Assembly: GCA_963725415.1 (NCBI GenBank)
Contig: CAVRZY010000051.1
Coordinates: 1 to 13,070 of the forward strand
Length of the DNA: 13,070 nt
DNA from: CAVRZY01 sp963725415
GTDB lineage: Bacteria > Acidobacteriota > Terriglobia > Bryobacterales > Bryobacteraceae
Direction of reading: 5' to 3'
The translations under genes were made by a program, and so were the position numbers. The notes below the pieces were generated by a model. The model made no database searches. It worked only from the letters and a program-made list of their open reading frames with translations, and was not told the origin of the DNA. Positions 7,068-13,070 of the stretch are shown one piece after another; position 1 is the first letter of the stretch, and each line of letters opens with the position of its first letter.

Positions 7068-9032
7068 ATGAAGACGCTGCCGTGTATCTTGATGCTGGCC
7101 ATCGGCTCGCCTCCCGGCCTCGCCCAACCGCGCTGGTGGATGGACGAGCCGGTGCGCCTCATCCAGACCAACCTCCGGGAAACCGATGCCGCTCTGGATC
7201 CCGCCCGCCTGGCGCAACAGGTGGCTGAGTTCCCCGCCAACACTCTCCTGTTCGGCATGGGCGGCATCGTCGCCTACTACCCCAGCAGGGTCGAGTTCCA
7301 CTATCCCAGCCCACACCTGCCGCCGGGCCGCGATCTGTTTGGCGAGACGCTCCGGGAAGCGCACGCCCGCGGCATCCGAATAATCGGCCGCTTCGATCTC
7401 AGCAAAACCCAAAAACCGGCGTTCGACGCCCACCCGGAGTGGTTCTTCCGGCGAGCCAACGGCCAGCCAGTCGTCTACAACGGCCTCTACTCGACCTGCA
7501 TCAACGGCGGCTATTACCGCCAGCACGCCTTGGAGATTCTCTCCGAAGCCCTGGAGCGCTACGAGGTCGATGGGCTGTTTTTCAACATGTTCGGCAATCC
7601 TTCCTCGGATTACAGCGGCAACCCGATGGGGCTGTGCCATTGCGAGAGTTGCCGCTCCCACTTTCAGGAGCGCTACAAGAGACCGCTGCCTGAAACTCCT
7701 GACGCCGACTATCGCGAGTTCCTGGCCGCCTCGACGCGCGAAGTGGCTGCCCGCATCGCCGAGCTGATCCACACCAAGCGGCCCCGCGCTGCTTTCCTCA
7801 CCTACCTCCAGCAGTACGTGGACGTCATCATGTCCGAGTCGAACACCTCCCTCATGCGCCCCCTGCCGCTGTGGCCGTACTCGGCCAGCGACAACGTCAA
7901 CCGCGCCCGCAATTCCGAGCCCTCCAAAATGGCGTTCAACCTGTCGATGAGCTTCGTGGATTTCCCCTGGCGTTTCGCTACCGTGCCGCAGCCCGAAATC
8001 CAGCTCCGCCTATACCAGGCCATGGCTCACGGCGCCGTGCCGGCCTTGAACATGCACGGAACCATGGACCAGGAAGACCGCCGCGCCCTGCTGGCGGCGC
8101 GTCCGGTATTCCAGTGGCACGCCCAGCACGAGGACCTCTACGTCGGCCAGGAGAGCGCCGCCCGGGTGCTACTGCTGGGTTCGCGCCAGAGCGCCTACCG
8201 CGGCTTCTTCCGCCTCTTAAGCGAACAGCACATTCCGTTCGCTGTGTCGGATAACCTGGCCTGGCTCCAGAGCGGCCCGCGCGCCTTTGACCTGGTGATC
8301 GCTCCCGAGGGCGCGCCTCCGCAGTTGGACCGCTACCTTCGCGACGGCGGTCGGTTGCTTGTTGGGGGTGTGGCGTCGCCTGCTCTGGAGGGTCTTCCCA
8401 GAGTGGTGCGGCGCTGGAGCGGCGTGCAGGGGTATTTTCGAGTTCGGGACCACTCGCTTTTCCCGTCTCTCAGGGACACCAACCTGCTCTTCCTCGATGG
8501 TGATTACCTGGAACTGGAGCCGGGCCCAAAGCCACTGCTCACGCTGATTCCCCCCTCTCGCTTCGGCCCCCCGGAAAAAGTCTGGACCGATAAGGTGGAG
8601 ACCGACAAGCCCGGCCTGCTGCTGGCCGAATTCGGGAAAGGCCGGCTGGCCTACATCCCCTGGGACATCGGAGCTCTCTACTACCGGCACAGCTCGACCG
8701 GCCATGCGAGTCTGCTGGCCGATCTGATCGACCATCTGCTCCCCCAGAGCCGGCAACTCAAGACCAACGCCCATCCGCTGGTCGAGATCACCCTGATGCG
8801 GCAGCCCGGCCGCGGCCGCGCGCTAGTCCACTTGGTGAATCTTTCGGGCCACTCCCAGACCGCTTACTTTGCGCCCATCGAGATGCGCGAGATCCAGATC
8901 GAGCTGGCAGGGGAGTTCCGCAGCGCCCGTTCCGTCCGGCTGGAGCAAGACCTGCCCGTGGTGCGGGAGGGCCGGTATGGAAAGTTCTCAGTACCGAGAC
9001 TGGGAAGCTACGACGTGATAGTGCTGGAGTAG
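7068..9032 (+). CDS. Exported hypothetical glycosyl hydrolase (GHL6-like) with beta-galactosidase trimerisation-like domain
   Basis: This 654-residue protein begins with a signal peptide (KTLPCILMLAIGSPPGLAQ). The next part is a TIM-barrel hydrolase-like region at about 25-340, with NTLLFGMGGIVAYYPSRVEF (58-77), HARGIRIIGRFDLSK (99-113), HPEWFFRRANGQP (122-134) and VDGLFFNMFG (167-176). These resemble the hypothetical glycosyl hydrolase 6 family by recall. A CHCESC cluster stands at 190-195. From about 365 there is a glutamine-amidotransferase-like domain (AARVLLLGSRQSAYRGFFRLL, later LDRYLRDGGRLLVGG) like the trimerisation domain of GH42 enzymes, and a C-terminal beta region ends the protein. 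Acidic candidates such as Asp168 and Glu257 (SESNT) may be catalytic, but I cannot assign them. The substrate is unknown. The ribosome site is weak (GAAGA). It is followed 15 nt later by the methyltransferase gene, so the two are probably cotranscribed. Confidence 0.8.
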   Translation: MKTLPCILMLAIGSPPGLAQPRWWMDEPVRLIQTNLRETDAALDPARLAQQVAEFPANTLLFGMGGIVAYYPSRVEFHYPSPHLPPGRDLFGETLREAHARGIRIIGRFDLSKTQKPAFDAHPEWFFRRANGQPVVYNGLYSTCINGGYYRQHALEILSEALERYEVDGLFFNMFGNPSSDYSGNPMGLCHCESCRSHFQERYKRPLPETPDADYREFLAASTREVAARIAELIHTKRPRAAFLTYLQQYVDVIMSESNTSLMRPLPLWPYSASDNVNRARNSEPSKMAFNLSMSFVDFPWRFATVPQPEIQLRLYQAMAHGAVPALNMHGTMDQEDRRALLAARPVFQWHAQHEDLYVGQESAARVLLLGSRQSAYRGFFRLLSEQHIPFAVSDNLAWLQSGPRAFDLVIAPEGAPPQLDRYLRDGGRLLVGGVASPALEGLPRVVRRWSGVQGYFRVRDHSLFPSLRDTNLLFLDGDYLELEPGPKPLLTLIPPSRFGPPEKVWTDKVETDKPGLLLAEFGKGRLAYIPWDIGALYYRHSSTGHASLLADLIDHLLPQSRQLKTNAHPLVEITLMRQPGRGRALVHLVNLSGHSQTAYFAPIEMREIQIELAGEFRSARSVRLEQDLPVVREGRYGKFSVPRLGSYDVIVLE

Positions 9033-9036
9033 GAGG
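9031..9036 (+). promoter_or_regulatory. Ribosome binding site overlapping the hydrolase stop codon
   Basis: AGGAGG begins within the TAG stop (9030-9032) of the hydrolase gene and lies 11 nt before the methyltransferase ATG at 9048. The overlap suggests the two genes share a transcript and may be translationally coupled. Confidence 0.6.
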
Positions 9037-9047
9037 CGCCAAATCCC

Positions 9048-10559
9048 ATGCCCGAGTCTTACGACGAGGTGCTGTACCCGGGTTACGCCTACCGCCAGAC
9101 GCACCCGGATCGTCTGGCCGCCATGGCCACGCTGTTCGGTATGACTCCGGCGCCGGTGGAAGGCTGCCGCGTGCTGGAACTGGGCTGCGGGGAAGGCGGC
9201 AACCTCATCCCGATGGCTTTCGGGTTGCCACGCAGCCAGTTCCTGGGCATCGACTCGGCGCAGCGCCCGATCCAGAAGGGCCAGGCCATGGTGGAGACCC
9301 TGGGGATCGAGAACATCACTCTCCGCCAGCTCGATCTCATGGACGTATCCGGTGAGCTTGGGCAGTTCGATTACATCGTTGCGCACGGCCTCTACGCCTG
9401 GGTTCGGCCTGTGGTGCAGGACAAGATCCTGGCCATCGCGAAGTCGAACCTGGCTCCGAACGGCGTCGCCTTTGTCAGCTACAGCGCATACCCAGGCGGT
9501 CACCTGCGGACCTTGGTGCGGGAGATGATGCTGTACCATATTCGGAACCTTGACGACCCTGAACAGCAGATCAGCCAGGCGCAAGCCTTACTCAGGCTCT
9601 TGGCAGAGTCCCAGGCAGAGTCGGATGCCTATGGGGTGTTCCTTAAAGCGGAACTGAATCGCGTGCTGGAACGCCGGGGCGAGTTCCTCTACCACGACGA
9701 TTTAGCCCAGGTGTTCGCGCCGGCCTATTTCCATCAATTCATCGAGCACGCAGCCCGGCATGGCCTGCAATACCTGGCGGAAGCGCACTTCTCCGACATG
9801 CACGCACCCGCCGCCACGCCGGCGGTGGCCCAGGCGCTGGACGGGCTTGCGGGCGGGATCGTGGAGAAGGAACAATACCTCGATTTCCTGAAGTGCCGGA
9901 AGTTGCGCCAGACCTTGCTGTGCCACCAAGAGGTCTCGCTCGATCGGGCGCTGAAGCCGGAACATATGACTAAGTTCTATGTGGCGTCACCGGCCGTCCC
10001 GGTGTCGGCAAAGCCGGATGTTTGCTCGGAGGCCGCCGAGGAGTTTCGGGGCCCGCAAGGTTCGGGGATGGTGACGGCCCACCGCATCGCCAAGGCGGCG
10101 ATATTCGAGCTTTCTGAGATATGGCCGCAAGCGCTGCAATTCCAGGAACTGTTGGAACGGGTTCGACGGCGCCTCGGCGGCGCTGCCAGTCAGGACGCGC
10201 TGGCCTTGGGCGAAATCCTCTTGCGGACCTCAGCCGCGGGCTTGGTAGAACTGCACGTTCATGCGTTTTGCTTTGCGGCGGAAGCTGGCGAGCGTCCGGT
10301 CTCGAGCCCCCTGGCGCGCCTGCAACTTCAGAAGGGCGCTATGATCACCACTCTGCGCCACACCAGAATTGAAGTGGAGGGAGAGCTTGAGCGACAGCTC
10401 CTGCTGCTGCTGGATGGCACCCGAGACCGTGCCGCCCTGCTCAGCGAATTGAGCCCGTTTGCACGCCCGAACGCCTCGACGCCATCTCGCGAGATACCAC
10501 CCGAGGATCTGGAAAGCGCCTTGGGCAAACTCGCCCGTCTGGCCTTGCTGGTGGCCTGA
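9048..10559 (+). CDS. Class I SAM-dependent methyltransferase with regulatory domain (PKMT-like)
   Basis: The 503-residue protein has an N-terminal class I methyltransferase domain with motif I VLELGCGEGGN (42-52), the acidic SAM ribose contact region LGIDSAQ (66-72) and FDYIVAHGLYAWV (107-119). A following segment, SYSAYPGGHLRTLVREMMLY (144-163), leads into the methyltransferase regulatory domain (about 225-310). The C-terminal part from about 345 is winged-helix-like and includes LLLLLDGTRDRAALLSEL. This order of domains matches the family of the rickettsial protein lysine methyltransferases that modify outer-membrane proteins. Whether this one acts on a protein is inference only. No signal peptide is seen, so it works in the cytoplasm. 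It follows the exported hydrolase gene by 15 nt and ends 91 nt from the convergent NRPS gene. Confidence 0.85.
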   Translation: MPESYDEVLYPGYAYRQTHPDRLAAMATLFGMTPAPVEGCRVLELGCGEGGNLIPMAFGLPRSQFLGIDSAQRPIQKGQAMVETLGIENITLRQLDLMDVSGELGQFDYIVAHGLYAWVRPVVQDKILAIAKSNLAPNGVAFVSYSAYPGGHLRTLVREMMLYHIRNLDDPEQQISQAQALLRLLAESQAESDAYGVFLKAELNRVLERRGEFLYHDDLAQVFAPAYFHQFIEHAARHGLQYLAEAHFSDMHAPAATPAVAQALDGLAGGIVEKEQYLDFLKCRKLRQTLLCHQEVSLDRALKPEHMTKFYVASPAVPVSAKPDVCSEAAEEFRGPQGSGMVTAHRIAKAAIFELSEIWPQALQFQELLERVRRRLGGAASQDALALGEILLRTSAAGLVELHVHAFCFAAEAGERPVSSPLARLQLQKGAMITTLRHTRIEVEGELERQLLLLLDGTRDRAALLSELSPFARPNASTPSREIPPEDLESALGKLARLALLVA

Positions 10560-10599
10560 TTACTTGAACTGCTGAATCAATGACTTTTGGCAAGTCGTG

Positions 10600-10620
10600 C
10601 GGCAGGCATTCAGACTGCCG
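10600..10620. terminator. Candidate bidirectional hairpin between convergent genes
   Basis: CGGCAG and CTGCCG form a perfect 6-bp stem around a 9-nt loop, 41 nt after the methyltransferase stop and before the NRPS stop. On the plus strand it is followed by GGGGACTTTTA, so the T tract is short and displaced. A smaller inverted repeat, GACTT-N5-AAGTC, stands at 10582-10596. Confidence 0.4.
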
Positions 10621-10650
10621 GGGACTTTTACCACGGGCCGCAAGCCGCAC

Positions 10651-11640
10651 CTACAGGCCACCACGCGGCGACCTCCGGGCCTTTTCGAGGCAAGACCGCA
10701 GCCGTTGCGCCAGAACGGCAACGTTCGGTTCGCGGAAGATATCTTCGCCTTTCCCCGGCACCAGGTGCATTGCGACTCCGCGAGTGGCCACTTCACCCCA
10801 GAACACCCTGGGGTCCCTGCGGATGGTCCCAGCAGCCTGGAAATAGGTGAGCGTGCCACTCCAGGCCTGGGCCACATAGGCGCGGTTGGCCCGGTAATTG
10901 GCTTCCATAACGTGGAGCCTCCGCAAAGCGCGAGGCAAGGGCCGTTTGAAGGTCAGGAAGACTCGGCATATCAGCTCGCTCAGGGCGTACTTAATCCGCC
11001 CCAACCGGAACCCCAGACGCTCAGCGACATAAGCCGCTTTCGTCCTCGGCCCCAGCCCGGAAAGGCTGGTGAGGTGGAAAGCGACTCCCCGGCGGAGGGA
11101 ATCGGCCTTCCTCCAGGCGCCGTCGGTGTCGAAGCACGCCAGCAGGGCCACCTCCTGGTGTTGCGCCTCGAGTTGCCGGGCCATCTCCAGGGCCACGTAG
11201 GCCCCCAGGCAGAAGCCCCCCAGGAAATAGGGGCCTTCCCTCTGCACAGCTCGGATTTCCCTCAGGTAATCGGCCGCCATGTCCTCCACCCGGCCAAGCG
11301 GCGGCTGGCGGCCGTCCAGCCCCACCGCCTGGAGCCCGTAGAAAGGCTGGTCGGCTCCCAGGTGGCGCGCCAGTTCGCGGTAGAACAAGACGTTCCCGCC
11401 GTGCGCGTGGATGCAAAACAACGGAGGGCGCCCACCTTGCGGCTGAATCGGCGCCAGCGCCGACCAGGGGGGAATCAAGTCCTCGCTGCTCAGCATCTGC
11501 GCAAGCTGCTCGACCGTAGGCGCCTCGAACAGGCTGGCCAGGGGCAGGTTCCTGCCGAAGGCCTTTTCCATCTCCGCAAACAGGGTAACCGCAAGCAGCG
11601 AGTCTCCCCCCAGTTCGAAGAAGTTGTCCTTCAGCCCCAC
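10651..11640 (-). CDS. NRPS carrier domain and type I thioesterase (3' part of the broken gene)
   Basis: This intact frame of about 329 codons encodes a carrier domain with the phosphopantetheine site DNFFELGGDSLLAV and a thioesterase that would release the finished peptide. Carrier sequence actually extends further upstream in the same frame to about 11709 (APRTALEARLVQIWEKVLGV), so the GTG at 11640 is not a true start. The thioesterase shows PPLFCIHAHGGNV, the nucleophile elbow GGFCLGAYVALEMA with Cys in place of the common Ser, and CFDTDGAW with the probable catalytic Asp. Near the C-terminus the usual PGxH motif reads VPGKGEDIFREPNV, so the expected His is Gly. Cys-type thioesterases are known among NRPSs. 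The missing His makes activity uncertain. Confidence 0.8.
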   Translation of the reverse strand: MGLKDNFFELGGDSLLAVTLFAEMEKAFGRNLPLASLFEAPTVEQLAQMLSSEDLIPPWSALAPIQPQGGRPPLFCIHAHGGNVLFYRELARHLGADQPFYGLQAVGLDGRQPPLGRVEDMAADYLREIRAVQREGPYFLGGFCLGAYVALEMARQLEAQHQEVALLACFDTDGAWRKADSLRRGVAFHLTSLSGLGPRTKAAYVAERLGFRLGRIKYALSELICRVFLTFKRPLPRALRRLHVMEANYRANRAYVAQAWSGTLTYFQAAGTIRRDPRVFWGEVATRGVAMHLVPGKGEDIFREPNVAVLAQRLRSCLEKARRSPRGGL

Positions 11641-11784
11641 ACGACGAACACCCAGGACCTTCTCCCAGATCTGTACGAGGCGCGCTTCCAGAGCGGTGCG
11701 TGGCGCTAGAAAAAGCCTCCTCGCGCTCCTGGCTGGTCCCCTCCGGCGCCGGCAGCGCCTTCCAGTCGATCTTGCCGCTGACCG

Positions 11785-12240
11785 TCAGCGGCAGCTTCTC
11801 CAGGAAGACGAAGGCCGAAGGCACCATGTAGCCCGGCAGCTTATCTTGCAGGAAGCTCCGCAGGCCGGCCGCCGAGAGGTCCTGATCGTTCTTGGCGATG
11901 ACGTACGCCACCAGCCGCTTGTCGCCGGCGGGACTCTCGCGCGGCCCACCACCGCCCGCTCGACGCCCGCGTGCTGGGCCAGCGCCGCCTCGATCTCTCC
12001 CGGCTCGATCCGGAAGCCCCGGATCTTGAGCTGATTGTCGATGCGGCCCAGAAACTCGATGTTGCCGTCCTCCAGACAGCGCCCCAGGTCGCCGCTCCGG
12101 TACACCCGAGCGCCCCCGTCCCTGCGGAAGGGGTCCGGAATGAACTTCTCGGCCGTCAACTCGGGCCGGTTCAGATACCCTCGCGCTACCCCCACGCCCC
12201 CAATCAAGAGCTCGCCCGCCACCCCGATGGGCACGGGCTG
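11785..12240 (-). CDS. NRPS adenylation domain fragment (motifs A6-A8)
   Basis: This open frame carries core motif A6 (GELLIGGVGVARGYLNRPEL), A7 (YRSGDLGRCLEDG) and A8 (GRIDNQLKIRGFRIEPGEIE) of amino-acid-activating domains. Homology ends after about AVVGRAR near 11940, and the rest of the frame down to its stop at 11785 is out of register. The correct continuation in the neighbouring frame (about 11935 to 11715) contains LVAYVIAKNDQD, LPGYMVPSAFVFLEKLPLT and the A10 motif VSGKIDWKALP with its lysine. The specificity-determining part of the domain (A3-A5) is not present, so the substrate amino acid cannot be predicted. No start codon of its own is credible, because the frame is simply cut at the composition break at 12240. 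Confidence 0.75.
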   Translation of the reverse strand, partial: QPVPIGVAGELLIGGVGVARGYLNRPELTAEKFIPDPFRRDGGARVYRSGDLGRCLEDGNIEFLGRIDNQLKIRGFRIEPGEIEAALAQHAGVERAVVGRARVPPATSGWWRTSSPRTIRTSRRPACGASCKISCRATWCLRPSSSWRSCR

Positions 12241-12241
12241 A
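12240..12241. other. Sharp break in composition and coding content
   Basis: G+C is 44 of 60 bases in 12181-12240 and 23 of 60 in 12241-12300. The NRPS adenylation domain loses its homology at exactly this point and a stop appears two codons upstream on the minus strand. A different plus-strand reading frame begins there without a start. No terminal inverted repeat, target duplication or integrase is visible. It may be an insertion or deletion end, or a misjoined assembly. Confidence 0.75.
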
Positions 12242-13070
12242 AGATATTACAAGTCTTGGAAGCTTCTGATGTTACCCAAGAGGATGAACTGTTCATGGAA
12301 GAGATAAACAACGGGAGCGATGCATGGGAAATCCATCAATTATTATTTCCTTTAGCTCAGCGGGTGCTCAACCCACCTTTCATTAACCCGCACCTCCCGA
12401 AGATGTACCGGGTTTACCGGGAACTGAGGCCGTACTTGAGAGAGGATGAAATCCGGGCATTCATTCGTCTTGAAGTCATGGAATATGGCAGGAGGCCCAA
12501 ATTGGGAAAACTGCCTAAGACAAAACCAGCGACCTCTCCTGTTTCTTTCAGAGATATTGAATCGGCCATTCGTGAGCAGGATTGGGAAAAAACCACGGCG
12601 TTGATGGCTGCCTTTTACGAACAGGCGGGAGGAGCGGAGCTGGCGCGGCGGCTTCTGTTTCTCGGAAGCGGATATCTCAGTTCTTCATTGGGCCATTCGG
12701 TTTCCTGCACGGCTTTTATCCTTCTGGAGATGTTAGACCGAACGGATCAGGACCCGTGGCCAGCGCTGGCAACCTTGGCTGACTACTTCTGCAAAGGTGG
12801 ATTCCATACCACTCCAGCTTTAAGGAGGACGCCCCCATTCTCTTCGAATGAAGTTTTCGACCAGCACCTTTTACGGGCGGCAAGCGGCCGAGGTATTGTA
12901 AACCTGCACCATACGATTACCATTTTTGCGATAGAGCAAGTCCGTCCGTTGTTTAACGAAGAAAAATATAACCACATGATCGGCGCATGGGTTGCATTTA
13001 TGGAAGATAAGAAGGCCAAAATGGTTGTCCTCGATAACCCTAAAGCTGCGCTACCGGGAGATTACAGTCA
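12241..13070 (+). CDS. Helical protein of unknown function, open at both ends (partial), in lower-GC sequence
   Basis: The frame beginning at 12241 runs 276 codons to the window edge without a stop. The first in-frame ATG is at 12295, but residues before it look like normal protein, so the true start is probably missing at the composition break. I do not recognise the family. The sequence looks mainly alpha-helical and soluble, in two parts. The first contains LAQRVLNPPFINPHLPKMYR and RAFIRLEVMEYGRRPK (about 38-86). The second contains DIESAIREQDWEKTTALMAA (about 105-124), LSSSLGHSVSCTAFILLEML (146-165), GGFHTTPAL, GIVNLHHTITIFAIEQVRPLF (218-238) and GAWVAFMEDKKAK. The spaced His residues (GHS, FH, LHH) could bind a metal, but this is speculation. 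Codon use is much less GC-rich than in the rest of the window. Confidence 0.7.

Larger units (their letters stand above)
10651..12240 (-). pseudogene. Non-ribosomal peptide synthetase terminal module (A-PCP-TE), 5'-truncated and frameshifted
   Basis: Read on the minus strand, the region encodes the last part of an NRPS: adenylation domain C-terminus, peptidyl carrier protein, thioesterase. The upstream part of the adenylation domain is absent, since similarity stops at QPVPIGVAGEL (12240). Two single-base shifts break the frame. Near 11935-11945 a base appears to be missing, because GRAR should run into ESPAGDKRLVAYV, which is in another frame. At the A5 run 11710-11714 one base appears extra, because removing it joins EEAF to LAPRTALEARLV. 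The two cancel, so the first and last parts are in the same frame. As written, stop codons in the middle prevent a full product. The cause may be sequencing error or decay. With the foreign-looking sequence at 12241, a damaged gene or an assembly artefact are both possible. Confidence 0.8.

Noticed and set aside
10597..11709. 370-codon plus-strand frame opposite the thioesterase
   Set aside because: It is a shadow of the NRPS carrier and thioesterase coding strand. No domain is visible.
11902..13070. Single plus-strand frame open across the junction, joining NRPS antisense to the helical protein
   Set aside because: The part before 12241 is antisense to adenylation motifs A6-A8, so the continuity is chance. 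The protein-like sequence starts only at the break.

Overview
The window looks like a chromosomal piece of a GC-rich bacterium. The nearest fit I can argue is an acidobacterium of the Solibacter/Bryobacter type. This is inference from a combination of features: Tat-signal-bearing sugar isomerase/epimerase genes, an ACS-type MFS transporter, a PEP-CTERM protein, an exported hypothetical glycosyl hydrolase, an NRPS terminal module and a fused B12-dependent diol dehydratase. No rRNA, tRNA, CRISPR array or insertion sequence was found.

Layout, left to right. (1) 3-1848, plus strand: the 3' part of an adenosylcobalamin-dependent diol/glycerol dehydratase whose large and medium subunits are fused in one chain, overlapping by 8 nt the gene for the small subunit. 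(2) 1876-5742, minus strand, convergent to the first block: a three-gene sugar operon read MFS transporter, then Tat-signal TIM-barrel isomerase/epimerase, then Tat-signal L-fucose/arabinose-isomerase-like protein. (3) 5743-6273: a 531-nt non-coding region between divergent genes, with inverted repeats and an extended -10-like box. (4) 6274-7020, plus: a secreted PEP-CTERM protein. (5) 7068-10559, plus: an exported glycosyl-hydrolase-like protein followed 15 nt later by a PKMT-type methyltransferase. (6) 10651-12240, minus: the end of an NRPS (adenylation C-terminus, carrier domain, thioesterase), broken by two single-base frameshifts and cut at its 5' side. (7) 12241-13070, plus: a compositionally different segment wholly occupied by one open reading frame that has neither start nor stop in the window.

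The sugar operon makes sense as uptake plus isomerisation of an unidentified sugar or sugar acid, with the two enzymes apparently exported. The dehydratase would convert a 1,2-diol or glycerol to an aldehyde, and its reactivase is not in the window. The hydrolase may supply sugars from outside the cell.

Three points deserve attention. Base composition and coding content both change sharply at 12240/12241, truncating an NRPS gene on one side and a helical protein of unknown function on the other. Two genes (the MFS transporter and the NRPS) each carry a pair of compensating single-base indels, which suggests sequence error or recent decay. The thioesterase has a Cys nucleophile motif but seems to lack the usual catalytic His.
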